Source: Bradyrhizobium_A sp052115025 (lineage in GTDB: Bacteria; Pseudomonadota; Alphaproteobacteria; Rhizobiales; Xanthobacteraceae). Taken from it: a stretch of DNA of 64,000 nt. This document shows, piece after piece, positions 33,633 through 43,162 of this stretch. The position numbers and the translations under genes were made by a program. Each line of letters opens with the position of its first letter. Positions within the stretch are counted from its first letter, which is position 1. Under the pieces are notes generated by a model. The model saw nothing but the letters and a program-made list of their open reading frames with translations, ran no database searches and had not been told where the DNA came from. The stretch spans positions 1 to 64,000 of the forward strand of contig NZ_JBFRFW010000021.1 in NCBI RefSeq assembly GCF_052115025.1, in the 5' to 3' direction.

Positions 33633-33806
33633 GTTGTCCATCCGCTGGCCCGCGGCCCGCTGCTGGATGCTTTCGAGGGTTTGCGAGACTTCGAGGCTCG
33701 CCATCGACAGCAGGTAGGCTGCCATCCGCTGATCGAGCTTCTCGGCCAACTGCATGGTGGACGCGATCCGGTTGCCGAGTTCCTTGAGTTCCTTCTGTGA
33801 CTGCAT
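33633..33806 (-). CDS. Small hypothetical protein, 58 residues
   Basis: A short helical protein beginning MQSQKELKELGNRIASTMQL, then EKLDQRMAAYLLSMASLEVS, ending in RMDN. It is probably a single amphipathic coiled-coil and cytosolic. I recognise no family. ATG 33806 follows GGAGAAG at good spacing; a longer in-frame start at 33863 looks less likely. It lies between the duplicated terminator and the FAH-family gene, on the same strand as the latter. The stop codon reads through the end of AGQRMDN near 33630. Confidence 0.55.
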
Positions 33807-34067
33807 TCTTCTCCACCGCAGACTGTTGTGGCCTTCGACAGGCGGGAGGACGAGAACGAGCACAACTGCCGCCCGGCGCGGACAGCCAGAGACTCGTCAA
33901 AAACGGCGGAATATGTGGCCCGAGCCCCCGGCGCTGACCATTGGCCAGTTCTGGCTATTGACCGCGGAATGTGAGCAATCGCAACCGGACGGAACCTCAA
34001 AAACGGCAATAGCCCCGGGAGGGGCCATCGCAATGACAACGGGCCGGTTCGGCCGGCAGAGAGCCCG

Positions 34068-34772
34068 TCAGGCGGGCTCGCCGATCGCGATCTTCAGGGT
34101 GCCGATGCCGTCGATGCCGCACTCGACCCGGTCGCCGGGGGAGAGCGCCGCGACGCCGGCCGGCGTGCCGGTCATGATGATGTCGCCGGCCCCAAGCGAC
34201 ACCTGCAGTGACAGGCGGGCAATGATCTCGGCGACATTCCAGATCATCTCGGAGAGGTCGCCCTTCTGCCGCTCGCTGCCGTTCACCGACAGCCAGATCC
34301 GGCCGCTGGTCGGGTGGCTGATCTCGCTCGCCGGCCGCAGCGCGCCGCAGGGCGCGGAGAGGTCGAACGACTTGCCGATCTCCCAGGGCTGCTCCTTCTT
34401 GCGCGAGGCCATCTGCAGGTCGCGCCGGGTCAGGTCGATGCCGACCGCATAGCCGTAGACATGGTCCAGCGCCTGAGCAGGGGCAATGTTGAGGCCGCCG
34501 CTCTTGAGCGCCACCACCAGCTCGACCTCGTGCTGGAAGTCCTTGGTCAGCGTCGGGTAGGGGATGATCGCGCCGTTCGGGGCCAGCATGTCGGCATGCT
34601 TGGCGAAGAAGAACGGCGGCTGGCGCTCGTCATTACCGAGCTCGCGGATGTGCTCGAGGTAGTTGCGGCCGACGCACCAGATCCGGCGGACCGGGAAGGT
34701 CTTGTCGAGGCCGGCGATCGGCAGCACGGGCGTGGCGGTGGGGGGAATGACGAAGGAAGCGCTGGTCGACAT
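34068..34772 (-). CDS. Fumarylacetoacetate hydrolase family protein
   Basis: A 234-residue single-domain FAH-fold enzyme. It has WCVGRNYLEHIRELG near 32-46, the metal-binding FQHEVELVVALKSGG near 79-93, YAVGIDLTRRDLQ, and the family C-terminal DIIMTGTPAGVAALSPGDRV. Members hydrolyse C-C bonds in acylpyruvates or decarboxylate oxaloacetate; which one applies here cannot be said. The closest likely activity is that of FAHD1-type acylpyruvases. It stands alone on the minus strand, 69 bp after the MsbA-like exporter start region's end, and may be cotranscribed with it. Confidence 0.9.
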   Translation of the reverse strand: MSTSASFVIPPTATPVLPIAGLDKTFPVRRIWCVGRNYLEHIRELGNDERQPPFFFAKHADMLAPNGAIIPYPTLTKDFQHEVELVVALKSGGLNIAPAQALDHVYGYAVGIDLTRRDLQMASRKKEQPWEIGKSFDLSAPCGALRPASEISHPTSGRIWLSVNGSERQKGDLSEMIWNVAEIIARLSLQVSLGAGDIIMTGTPAGVAALSPGDRVECGIDGIGTLKIAIGEPA

Positions 34773-34841
34773 GATTGGGGGTCCGCTGGCTGGGCGACAG
34801 GAAGGAGCGGCGCAGGCCTGCGGGCCGGCGCCGGCCCCAAT

Positions 34842-36668
34842 TTAGGCGGAGGTCGCCACCGGCGCCAGCGGCGCCGCTTCACGATGCTGCAAGCGGAAGA
34901 ACGAGGCGTAGCGGCCGCCGCGGCGCAGCAGGTCGTCGTGCTGGCCAGATTCGACGATGCGCCCGCCCTCGACCACCAGGATGGCGTCGGCATGCATGAT
35001 GGTGTGCAGGCGGTGGGCGATGACCAGCGTGGTGCGGTTCTGGCACAGATGCGTGATGGCTTCCTGCACCTGCCGCTCGGACTCCGAATCCAGCGCCGCG
35101 GTGGCCTCGTCGAGCAGGATCAGCGGCGCGTCCTTGAGCAGCGCGCGGGCGATCGCCACGCGCTGGCGCTGGCCGCCGGAGAGCTGGGTGCCGTGCTCGC
35201 CGACCGGGGTGTCGTAGCCCTGCGGGAAGCCCATGATGAAATCGTGGGCGCAGGCGGCGCGCGCCGCGGCGATCACGTCCGCCTCCGAGGCGCCGAGACG
35301 GCCGAACGCGATGTTCTCGCGGATGGTGCCGCGGAACAGATAGACGTCCTGGCCGACATAGGCGGTCTGCTGGCGCAGCGAGCGCCGCGAGATGGTCGAG
35401 ATGTCCTGGCCGTCGATCACGATCTGGCCGCTGTTCGCCTCATAGAGGCGCAGCAGCAGCGCCAGCACCGTCGACTTGCCGCCGCCGGACGGGCCGACCA
35501 GCGCGGTGACTTTGCCGGGCTCGGCGACGAGATTCATGTGGTCGAGCACGACCTCGTCCGGGCGGTAGGCGAAGCTGACGTCGCGCAGCTCGACGCGGGC
35601 CTGCGTCAGCTTGAGCGCCGGCTTGTCGCTGTCGTCCGGCTCGGTCGCCGGGCTGTCGACGATCTCCAGCAGCTTGCTGGCGCCGATCAGGTTGCTGTTG
35701 AGGTCGAGGTTGAGGCGGGCGAGGCGCTTGGCCGGCTCGTAGGCGAGCAGGAACGCGGTGACGAACGAGAAGAACTGGCCCGGGGTCGAGCCCTTCACCA
35801 CCACGCCATAGCCGCCATAGATCAGCGCGCCGGCGATGGCGAAGCCGCCGAGCATTTCCATCAGCGGGCTCGAGCGGTTGGAGACGCGGGCCATCTTGTT
35901 GGCGTTGCGCTCGACGGCCGCGATGTTGGCGTCGATGCGCGCGCGCATGGTGTCTTCGAGCGTGAACGCCTTGACCGTGCGGATGCCCTGCAATGATTCC
36001 TGCATGGTCTCGAGGATGTCGTTGGTGTTGGCGAACTGGGTGTGGGCGAGGTTGCGCACCCGCCGCACCAGCTTGCGCAGCACGATGATCGCCGGCGGCG
36101 CCACGACGAGGCCGAACAGCGACATCACCGGGTCCTGCATCAGCATGACGACGACGAGGCCGATGAGGGACAACAGGTCGCGGCCGACCGCGGTGATCAA
36201 AAGGCTCAGCACCTGCGTCACCGAGGTCGCGCCGGCGGTGAGGCGGCCGAGGAATTCCGAGGAGTGGCGGTCGGAGAAGAAGCCGATGCTCTCGCTCATC
36301 AGCTTGCTGAACAGCCGGCGCTGGTTGGTGGCGACGATGGCGTTGCTGATCTGCGACAGGATCACCGACTGGCCGTAGGTCGCCGCGCCCTTGGCGGCGA
36401 ACAGCGTCATGGTCACCAGCGACAGCATCAGGATGGCGTGGAAGTCGCGCGCCACATAGGCGGCGTTGATGACCTCGCCGAGCAGATAGGCGGACCCGGC
36501 GGTGCAGGCCGCCACCACCGCCATCATGGCGAAGGCGACGAGGTAGCGCCGCCAGTAGGTGAGGCCCTGCTCGGTGACCAGGCGGCGGATCAGGACCGCG
36601 GCGCCATACGGATCGTCCGTGATCTTTCTCGGGGTCTTGGTCGGGGGCTTGGCAGCAGTATCGGTCAT
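34842..36668 (-). CDS. ABC transporter, fused permease and ATPase (MsbA-like exporter)
   Basis: A 608-residue half-transporter with six membrane helices in residues 35-330 and a nucleotide-binding domain after about 360. It has Walker A GPSGGGKST near 396, the Q-loop AYVGQDVYLFRGTIREN, signature LSGGQRQRVAIARAL, Walker B LILLDEATAALDSESE and the switch His in VIAHRLHTI. It works as a homodimer in the inner membrane. By sequence type it may flip lipid A or export a drug or lipid; the closeness of LPS genes makes an envelope role plausible. ATG 36668 was preferred to the in-frame ATG at 36689. Confidence 0.9.
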   Translation of the reverse strand: MTDTAAKPPTKTPRKITDDPYGAAVLIRRLVTEQGLTYWRRYLVAFAMMAVVAACTAGSAYLLGEVINAAYVARDFHAILMLSLVTMTLFAAKGAATYGQSVILSQISNAIVATNQRRLFSKLMSESIGFFSDRHSSEFLGRLTAGATSVTQVLSLLITAVGRDLLSLIGLVVVMLMQDPVMSLFGLVVAPPAIIVLRKLVRRVRNLAHTQFANTNDILETMQESLQGIRTVKAFTLEDTMRARIDANIAAVERNANKMARVSNRSSPLMEMLGGFAIAGALIYGGYGVVVKGSTPGQFFSFVTAFLLAYEPAKRLARLNLDLNSNLIGASKLLEIVDSPATEPDDSDKPALKLTQARVELRDVSFAYRPDEVVLDHMNLVAEPGKVTALVGPSGGGKSTVLALLLRLYEANSGQIVIDGQDISTISRRSLRQQTAYVGQDVYLFRGTIRENIAFGRLGASEADVIAAARAACAHDFIMGFPQGYDTPVGEHGTQLSGGQRQRVAIARALLKDAPLILLDEATAALDSESERQVQEAITHLCQNRTTLVIAHRLHTIMHADAILVVEGGRIVESGQHDDLLRRGGRYASFFRLQHREAAPLAPVATSA

Positions 36669-37034
36669 CCGCGGTCCGTCGACGGGCATGGGAACAGGCG
36701 CACGTGGTTCCGGCCGCTGGAACCGGTTGCGGCTGGACCATACGGCGGCGTTCGGCCGAGCCTTGTCGGGGTGCTGGCCCCTTGGAGGCCAGGTTCGTGC
36801 GAAACGCTTGCCTCAATGCCCTCGCGGGCGGGTTTTTTCAAGCCAAATCAGGGCTTGACGCCGGGCGGAGCGCTGCTCCGCGGCCTGTTTCGGGCCTCCC
36901 GGGGGGAAATCAGGCCGCCCTCAGCAGGCTCCCCGCCTGATCAGAACTTGCGGTCGAAGATTTCGGTGCTGTCGTGATAGTTCTCACCGCGCGAATCTCT
37001 GATCTGAGCTGATCACACGGGGAGTACGGAGCGT
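36669..37034. other. Intergenic region before the cytochrome c gene
   Basis: No gene was recognised in 366 bp. A good ribosome site (GGGGAGTACGGAGC) lies at its right end. Base composition falls towards the cytochrome gene. Confidence 0.5.
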
Positions 37035-37415
37035 ATGAAAGCTGAAAAAAATCTCATCGCGGCATTGATCATCATACTTCTGACGCCGTCCATATCCCTT
37101 GCAGATGGCATCAATGGCGAGAGGATTTTTTTGAAGAGATGCGCTGTGTGCCACGGCGTCGATATCAAAGGTACAGGGCCATTGGCTCAGAAAAGCGTTC
37201 CTCCAACGCCCGATCTCACAACCCCTGCGTTCAGGAAACGCCTGCGCGATTATCCAGGCGTCATCGTATCGTCCGTCATCCTCCGTCCAAACGGCGATCT
37301 CATTCCGAAAACATTGCGAGAGAACGGCGTAAAGCTGCCTGCATTCGCATGGACGGTTCAGGATTTCCGCGATCTGAATGAGTACATGGCGGGGGTCATC
37401 ACAAAAACGAATTGA
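37035..37415 (+). CDS. Small periplasmic cytochrome c, axial Met missing
   Basis: A 126-residue class I-type cytochrome. A signal peptide spans residues 1-23 (LIAALIIILLTPSISLA). The haem-binding motif is C36-A-V-C39-H40. The distal ligand site that normally reads MPAF is KLPAF here, so the usual axial Met is Leu and the haem may be five-coordinate or use another ligand. The gene is clearly richer in A and T than its neighbours (for example AAA and ATT codons), which points to transfer. It stands alone between an exporter and galE. Confidence 0.8.
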   Translation: MKAEKNLIAALIIILLTPSISLADGINGERIFLKRCAVCHGVDIKGTGPLAQKSVPPTPDLTTPAFRKRLRDYPGVIVSSVILRPNGDLIPKTLRENGVKLPAFAWTVQDFRDLNEYMAGVITKTN

Positions 37416-37477
37416 CCGCGTCGCCGCGCATTTCTCCGGGATCGTCGCAAAAGCCCCTTTTTGAGGGGCGTGGCGGG

Positions 37478-38488
37478 TCAGGCGATCGCGGCGCGGCTGG
37501 TGCTGCTGCGTTCCTGCAGCAGCTTTTCCTCCCAGGCGAGCGCGTGGGCGGCGATGGTATCGAGGTCGTCGTGGCGCGGCGTCCAGTCGATGGCGCTGCG
37601 GATGCGCCGGGTGTCGGCGATCATGGTCATGATGTCGCCGGGGCGGCGATCGGCATGCTGCACGGCGAAGTTGCGGCCGGAGACGCGCCGCACCGCCTCG
37701 ATCACCTCGAACACCGAATAGCCGCGGCCGTAGCCGCAGTTCAGCGTGGTCGAGGCGCCGCCATCCATGAGGTAGCCGAGCGCGGCGCGATGGGCGTCGG
37801 CAAGGTCGCTGACATGGATGAAGTCGCGAATGCAGCTGCCATCCGGCGTCGGGTAGTCGGTGCCGTAGACGTCGAGCTTGGCGCGCTGGCCGGTGGCGGC
37901 CTCCACGGCGATCTTCAGGAGATGGGTTGCGCCCTGGGTCGCGAGCCCGATGCGGGCCTGCGGATCGGCGCCGGCGACGTTGAAGTAGCGCAACACCACA
38001 TAGTTCATGCCATGGGCGGTGGCGACGTCGTGCAGCATGATCTCGGTCATCAGCTTCGACATGCCATAGGGCGACAGCGGCCGGGTCGGCGCTTCCTCGA
38101 CCACCGGCATCTGCTCGGGGTTGCCGTACACGGCCGCAGTCGAGGAGAAGATGAAACGGGGGATGTTGCACTTCACCGCGACGTTGAGCAGGTTGCGCGT
38201 CGTCATGGTGTTGTTGCGGTAGTAGCCGAGCGGGTCGCGCAGCGATTCCGGCACCACCACGGAGCCGGCGAAATGAATGATCGAATCGACATGATGGGCG
38301 GCGATCACGCCCTCGACCAGGTTCTCGTCGGCGACGTCGCCGATGAACAGCGGCACGCCGTCCGGAAGGTAGTGGGAGAAGCCGGTGGACAGGTTGTCGA
38401 TGACCACCACGCTCTCGCCGGCCTCCGCCAGGGCCAGAACCATGTGGCTGCCGATATAGCCGGCCCCGCCGGTCACAAGAACGGTCAT
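37478..38488 (-). CDS. galE: UDP-glucose 4-epimerase
   Basis: A 336-residue GalE that interconverts UDP-glucose and UDP-galactose for LPS and other glycans. It has the NAD site VLVTGGAGYIGSHMVLALAE, the active-site region FIFSSTAAVYGNPEQMPV, and the Tyr-x-x-x-Lys pair in SPYGMSKLMTEIML. The family RYFNVAGADPQARIG is present. It is close to the heptose genes but transcribed away from waaC, 212 bp apart. Confidence 0.95.
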   Translation of the reverse strand: MTVLVTGGAGYIGSHMVLALAEAGESVVVIDNLSTGFSHYLPDGVPLFIGDVADENLVEGVIAAHHVDSIIHFAGSVVVPESLRDPLGYYRNNTMTTRNLLNVAVKCNIPRFIFSSTAAVYGNPEQMPVVEEAPTRPLSPYGMSKLMTEIMLHDVATAHGMNYVVLRYFNVAGADPQARIGLATQGATHLLKIAVEAATGQRAKLDVYGTDYPTPDGSCIRDFIHVSDLADAHRAALGYLMDGGASTTLNCGYGRGYSVFEVIEAVRRVSGRNFAVQHADRRPGDIMTMIADTRRIRSAIDWTPRHDDLDTIAAHALAWEEKLLQERSSTSRAAIA

Positions 38489-38700
38489 GCGATCACCTCA
38501 TTCCCCCGGCGGCCGGAACGCGGCCGCCGCATGTGCTGTCGGCCGGATAGCCTCCGGCGCGGGCACGACAGTGCATGGCGCTTGGTCGATATCAGGTATA
38601 ACGCAGCGGGCGCGCGGCGCATTTCTGTGGCTTTTTGCGTCCGAAACCGCTTTATGGTTTCCAAACCGTAACGTCGAAGGTGCGTATTTCCTCTCGTCGC

Positions 38701-39660
38701 ATGTCCAGCATCCTGATCATCAAAACCTCCTCGCTCGGCGACGTCGTGCACCAGATGCCGGCGATGACGGACCTGCGCCGCGCGCATCGCGACGCGCGGC
38801 TGACCTGGGTGGTGGAGGAGGCGTTCGCGCCGCTGGCGCGGCTGCATCCGGCGGTCGATGCGGTGGTGCCGGTGGCGACGCGGCGCTGGCGCAAGCAGCT
38901 GTTGCGCGGCGCGACATGGCGAGAGATTTCGGCGTTCCGCACCGCGTTGCGCACCGTCGCGGCGCAGATGGTGGTCGATACGCAGGGTCTGTTGCGCTCG
39001 GCGCTGATCGCGCGCGCCGCCGGCGGCGAACGCCACGGCTATGACCGCGACAGCATCCGCGAGCCGATCGCCTCGCGCTTCTACGATGTCACCCATCGCG
39101 TCGGTCGCGACCTGCATGCGGTGACGCGCAATCGCCTGCTCACCGCGGCGAGCCTTGGTTATGAAGCGCGTCAGGCGATCGACTATGGCCTGGTGCGGCC
39201 GCCGCGCGGCGACGGCGCGCCTTATGTGGTGCTGCTGCACGGCACCTCGCGCGCCAGCAAGGAATGGCGCGAGGTCGACTGGATCGGGCTTGGCAAGTGG
39301 CTGGCCGCGCGCGGCTTCGCGGTGCTGCTGCCGTGGGGCAATGCGGCGGAGGAAGTGCGGGCCGGCCGGCTTGCGGCGGCGATCCCGGGGGCGAAGGTGC
39401 TGCAGCGCCAGCCGCTCGATGTCACCGCAACGGTGATCGCAGGCGCGGCGCTCGTGGTCGGCGTCGACACCGGGCTTCTTCATCTCGCGGCGGCCTACGG
39501 CGTGCCGCTGCTCGCGATCTTCCTCGCCACCGAGCCGGGGCTCACAGGGCCGGTCGGCGGCGGCACGATCACGGTGCTGGGCGGCAAGGGGCAGTATCCG
39601 TCGTTCGTGCAGGCGGCGAGCGTGCTGGAGCAGCAGGTGCTGCCGTCAGTCACCTTGTGA
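38701..39660 (+). CDS. waaC: LPS heptosyltransferase I
   Basis: A 319-residue GT9 transferase that adds the first heptose to Kdo of the lipid A core at the inner membrane's cytosolic face. It has the N-terminal SSILIIKTSSLGDVVHQMPA, the acceptor-side TWVVEEAFAPLARLHPAVDA and the nucleotide-side LVVGVDTGLLHLAAAYGVPL near 256-275. Many members are 320-350 residues long. ATG 38701 is where conserved sequence begins, though no clear ribosome site precedes it. Its 3' end overlaps the convergent gmhB by 15 bp. Confidence 0.9.
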   Translation: MSSILIIKTSSLGDVVHQMPAMTDLRRAHRDARLTWVVEEAFAPLARLHPAVDAVVPVATRRWRKQLLRGATWREISAFRTALRTVAAQMVVDTQGLLRSALIARAAGGERHGYDRDSIREPIASRFYDVTHRVGRDLHAVTRNRLLTAASLGYEARQAIDYGLVRPPRGDGAPYVVLLHGTSRASKEWREVDWIGLGKWLAARGFAVLLPWGNAAEEVRAGRLAAAIPGAKVLQRQPLDVTATVIAGAALVVGVDTGLLHLAAAYGVPLLAIFLATEPGLTGPVGGGTITVLGGKGQYPSFVQAASVLEQQVLPSVTL

Positions 39661-40185
39661 CGGATCGAGCAGCGCGGCGACGAAGGCATCGAGATCGCCG
39701 CCGGAAAACTTGACGCCCCTGACTCCCGCGGCGACCGCCGCGTCGATGTCGATGTCCTTGTCGCCGATCATGAAGCTGTTCGCCCTGTCGACGGGCCAGT
39801 GCGCCATCAGGTCGAGCAGCATGCCGGGCTTCGGCTTGCGCCAGTCGCTGTCGCGGCGATAGCGCGCGACCGGCGCCTCGGGATGATCCGGGCAATAGCG
39901 GATATCGTCGATGCGCGCGCCGGCGCGCGACAGCTCCGCGCGCATCCAGTCGTGCAGCACACGCACGTCGTCCTCGCTGAACATGCCGCGGGCGACGCCG
40001 GACTGGTTGGTGACGACGAACACCAGGTAGCCGGCGTCGTTGAGCCGGCGCACCGCGCTCGCCGCGCCCGTCATCCAGCGGACGCGGTCGCGGTGGCCGA
40101 TGAAGTCGTCGTCGTGGTTGAGGACGCCGTCGCGGTCGAGGAAGGCGGCGGGCCGCGGCGCGAGCGGGCTGCTTGAGCCGCTCAT
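39646..40185 (-). CDS. gmhB: D-glycero-D-manno-heptose 1,7-bisphosphate 7-phosphatase
   Basis: A 179-residue HAD phosphatase of ADP-heptose synthesis. The HAD nucleophile motif is FLDRDGVLNHDDDF near 15-28, followed by VVTNQSGVARGMF and the zinc-loop region YCPDHPEAPVARYR. GDKDIDIDAAVAAGV carries the last acidic motif. It overlaps gmhA upstream by 4 bp (ATGA) and waaC by 15 bp at its 3' end. Confidence 0.95.
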   Translation of the reverse strand: MSGSSSPLAPRPAAFLDRDGVLNHDDDFIGHRDRVRWMTGAASAVRRLNDAGYLVFVVTNQSGVARGMFSEDDVRVLHDWMRAELSRAGARIDDIRYCPDHPEAPVARYRRDSDWRKPKPGMLLDLMAHWPVDRANSFMIGDKDIDIDAAVAAGVRGVKFSGGDLDAFVAALLDPSQGD

Positions 40186-40772
40186 GCCTTCGCGGCGGCG
40201 AGCAGCATCTGCTCGATCTCGTCGCAGACGGCGTGGCCGGCCATCATGTGGATCTGCTGGATCACCGGCGTGTCGTCGGTCGGCGCGACGAGCAGCAGGT
40301 CGCAGTGCTCGCGCATCGCTTCGCCCTTGAGGCCGGTGAAGCCGACGGTGGTCAGGCCCTGCGCGCGCGCGATCTTCAGCGCCGCGATGACGTTCGGCGA
40401 CTTGCCGGACGTCGAGAAGCCCCAGAACACGTCGCCGCGCTGGCCAAGACCCTGCACCTGGCGCGCGAACACCTGCTCGAAGCCGTAATCGTTGGCGATG
40501 GCGGTCAGTGCCGAGGTGTCGGTGGTCAGTGCGATGGCGGCCCAGCCCGGGCGGTCGATCTTGTAGCGGCCGACGATCTCGGCGGCGAGATGCTGGGCGT
40601 CGCCGGCGCTGCCGCCGTTGCCGGCCATCAGCACCTTGTGCCCGGCCTGCAGCGCCCCGGCGGTCGCGGTGGCGATGGCGTGGGCGGTCTGCACCAGGCC
40701 GTCGTCGCAGGCCGCTTCCGTCATGGCCGCAAGCGAGCTCTGGAAGTGGGCAGCGATCCGGTACTGGCTCAA
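40182..40772 (-). CDS. gmhA: Sedoheptulose 7-phosphate isomerase
   Basis: A 196-residue SIS-domain enzyme, the first step of ADP-heptose synthesis. It has KVLMAGNGGSAGDAQHLAAE near 45-64, the family binding loop, and DVFWGFSTSGKSPNVIAALK near 113-132. The start appears to be TTG (40772) with GGAG nine bases upstream; no ATG fits the N-terminus. It lies between waaF and gmhB on the same strand. Confidence 0.94.
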   Translation of the reverse strand: MSQYRIAAHFQSSLAAMTEAACDDGLVQTAHAIATATAGALQAGHKVLMAGNGGSAGDAQHLAAEIVGRYKIDRPGWAAIALTTDTSALTAIANDYGFEQVFARQVQGLGQRGDVFWGFSTSGKSPNVIAALKIARAQGLTTVGFTGLKGEAMREHCDLLLVAPTDDTPVIQQIHMMAGHAVCDEIEQMLLAAAKA

Positions 40773-40836
40773 GGGAAGCTCCGCCTTTCAGAAGTGTGCC
40801 GCAGTGGTACTGGCCGCCCGCCGCCGGTGCAAGCGC

Positions 40837-41922
40837 TCAGGTCGGCACCGGCGCGGCGGTAATCCCGAGCCCGGCCAGGATGTCGCCGGCAACCGTCAGG
40901 ACCCGGGCGGCGCCGATGTCGGTCATGCAGCGGTGGTCGTTCACGGCGCAGACCGGCTTGTGGCACGGCTGGCAGGACAGCTTGGTGTCGCATTGCAGCG
41001 TGGCGGCGAGGCCGTTGAGCGGCGCCCAGTGATAGGGGCTGGTGGGGCCGAAGATGCCGACCGAGGGCGTGCCGATGGCGGCGGCGACATGCAGCAGCCC
41101 CGAATCGTTGGAAATGGCGAGGCGGGCGGCGGCGAGCGCCAGGATGCCGTTGCGCAGGTCCGTGCCGGTGAGGTCGCGCACCCGCGGCCCGCCGGCGGCG
41201 ACGATGGCGTCGGCGAGCGGCTTCTCGCCGGGGCCGCCCACCACCCAGACGTCGATGCCGCGCGCGGCGAGCTGCCGGGCGAGCTCCGGATAGGCCGTCC
41301 AGCGTTTCGCCGGGCCGACCGCGCCGGGGGCGAGCGCCACCGCCGGGCCGTCTCCCAGGCCGTTTCTGGCGCGCCAGGCGGCCATCTCGGCGGCGGGGAC
41401 GACGAGCTGGGGCGGCGGCCAGTCCATGGTCAGGTGGGTGCCGCGCGGCAGCGTCAGCGCCACCTTCTTGTCGATCATCCGGGGCAGGGCCCGTTCGCCC
41501 CAGCGCCAGTCGTTGAGAAGGCCGAACCGCACCTCGCCGACGAAGCCGACCCGCTCGGGGATGCCGGCGAGCGCCGGCGCGAGGGCGCACTTCCAGGTGC
41601 GCGGCATCATCAGCGCGGTTCCGTAGCCTTCCGCCCGCAGGGCTTGCGCCAGCCGCCATTGCTCGGTGAGCGCGAGCTGGCTGCGCGGCAGGTTCCAGAC
41701 CACCCCCTTGCGCACCCCCGGCATGTAGTCGAGCAGCGGCGCCACCAGGCTGGTCGCCAGCATGTCCACCGGGCGGTTCGGCCAGCGCTGCTTCAGCACC
41801 CGCACCGCGGTGTGGCCGCGCACGAAGTCGCCGATCCACATGTAGGGGACGATCAGGATCGGGCGGGTGTCGGACGGGTCGACCTGCGACGGATCCAGCT
41901 TGAAGTATGAATCTTGATTCAT
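40837..41922 (-). CDS. waaF: LPS heptosyltransferase II
   Basis: A 361-residue GT9 enzyme that adds the second heptose. It has PILIVPYMWIGDFVRGHTAV near the N-terminus, ALAPGAVGPAKRWTAYPELA in the middle, and SNDSGLLHVAAAIGTPSVGI with FGPTSPYHWAPL, the acceptor/ADP-heptose site. The C-terminal KLSCQPCHKPVCAVNDHRCM has four cysteines, as in many WaaF proteins. It is the first gene of waaF-gmhA-gmhB and diverges from hldD across 227 bp. Confidence 0.93.
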   Translation of the reverse strand: MNQDSYFKLDPSQVDPSDTRPILIVPYMWIGDFVRGHTAVRVLKQRWPNRPVDMLATSLVAPLLDYMPGVRKGVVWNLPRSQLALTEQWRLAQALRAEGYGTALMMPRTWKCALAPALAGIPERVGFVGEVRFGLLNDWRWGERALPRMIDKKVALTLPRGTHLTMDWPPPQLVVPAAEMAAWRARNGLGDGPAVALAPGAVGPAKRWTAYPELARQLAARGIDVWVVGGPGEKPLADAIVAAGGPRVRDLTGTDLRNGILALAAARLAISNDSGLLHVAAAIGTPSVGIFGPTSPYHWAPLNGLAATLQCDTKLSCQPCHKPVCAVNDHRCMTDIGAARVLTVAGDILAGLGITAAPVPT

Positions 41923-42149
41923 AGTTATATGACAGTCCCACGGCCCGGCGGGCTGGATTGGCGCGCGGTGGCGCGCTTGTCTGCTGCCTGCCGGTTATCG
42001 CCTGCCGCCGGCGGCGTCCAGTGGCGTGGCGAGAAATGTTGACGCCAGCCCCCGTCCCCAGAAGGTGCATGAATGACACCGGACGTGAGTTGCCTGCCGG
42101 CCGGGTCTGGGGCAAAGGTGGCCCCCGCAACGCAAAACTGGAACTTGTC

Positions 42150-43130
42150 ATGCTGCTGGTGACCGGTGGGGCCGGATTTATCGGATCGAATGTCGTGGCC
42201 GCGCTCAACGAGGCCGGCCGCGCCGATGTCGCGGTCTGCGACCACCTCGGCAGCGAGGGCAAGTGGAAGAACCTCGCCAAGCGCCAGCTCGCCGACGTGG
42301 TGCCGCCGGCCGAGCTGATGGCCTGGCTGCAGGGCCGGCGGGTCGAGGCCATCATCCATCTCGGGGCGATCTCGGAGACCACCGCGACCGACGGCGACCT
42401 CGTCATCGACACCAATTTCCGCCTGTCGCTGAAGCTGCTGGACTGGTGCACCGCCAACGCGACGCCGCTGATCTACGCCTCGTCGGCCTCGACCTATGGC
42501 GACGGCGAGCAGGGGTTTGCCGACGACAGCTCGGTGGCGGCGCTGAAGCAGCTGCGGCCGATGAATCTCTATGGCTGGAGCAAGCACCTGTTCGACCTCG
42601 CGGTGCTCGGGCGGCTGGAGGCCGGCGACAAGCTGCCGCCGCAATGGGCGGGGCTGAAGTTCTTCAACGTGTTCGGCCCCAACGAGTACCACAAGGGCAC
42701 CATGGCGAGCGTGCTGGCGCGCCGCTTCGACGATCTGCGCAGCGGCCGCGAGGTGCAGCTGTTCAAGTCGCACCGCGACGGCATCGCCGACGGCGACCAG
42801 CGCCGCGACTTCATCTATGTTGACGACGTCGTGCGCGTCATCATGTGGCTGCTGTCGCGCCGCTCGGTCAGCGGGCTGTTCAATGTCGGCACCGGCCACG
42901 CCCGCAGCTTCCGCGACCTGATGCTCGCCGGCTATGCCGCGCTCGGCCGCGCGCCGAACATCACCTACATCGACATGCCCGAGCAGATCCGCGGCAGCTA
43001 CCAGTATTTCACCGAGGCCAAGGTCGATCGCCTGCTGGCCGCGGGCTATAATGGCGGCTTCACGCCGCTGGAAGAGGCGGTCGGCGCCTATGTGAAGGAC
43101 TTCCTCGACCACACCGATCGTTACCGCTGA
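42150..43130 (+). CDS. hldD: ADP-L-glycero-D-manno-heptose 6-epimerase
   Basis: A 326-residue SDR enzyme making the L,D form of ADP-heptose used by WaaC/WaaF. It has MLLVTGGAGFIGSNVVAALN at the start, the active-site YASSASTYGDGEQGF, NLYGWSKHLFDLAVL (Tyr-x-x-x-Lys) near 140, and FFNVFGPNEYHKGTM, the HldD signature. The start was set at the NAD-binding Met; the upstream in-frame extension has no conserved sequence. hldE follows 32 bp later. Confidence 0.94.
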   Translation: MLLVTGGAGFIGSNVVAALNEAGRADVAVCDHLGSEGKWKNLAKRQLADVVPPAELMAWLQGRRVEAIIHLGAISETTATDGDLVIDTNFRLSLKLLDWCTANATPLIYASSASTYGDGEQGFADDSSVAALKQLRPMNLYGWSKHLFDLAVLGRLEAGDKLPPQWAGLKFFNVFGPNEYHKGTMASVLARRFDDLRSGREVQLFKSHRDGIADGDQRRDFIYVDDVVRVIMWLLSRRSVSGLFNVGTGHARSFRDLMLAGYAALGRAPNITYIDMPEQIRGSYQYFTEAKVDRLLAAGYNGGFTPLEEAVGAYVKDFLDHTDRYR

Positions 43131-43162
43131 TCGCGCCAACTTCAGGATACGGACGCTTTTTC

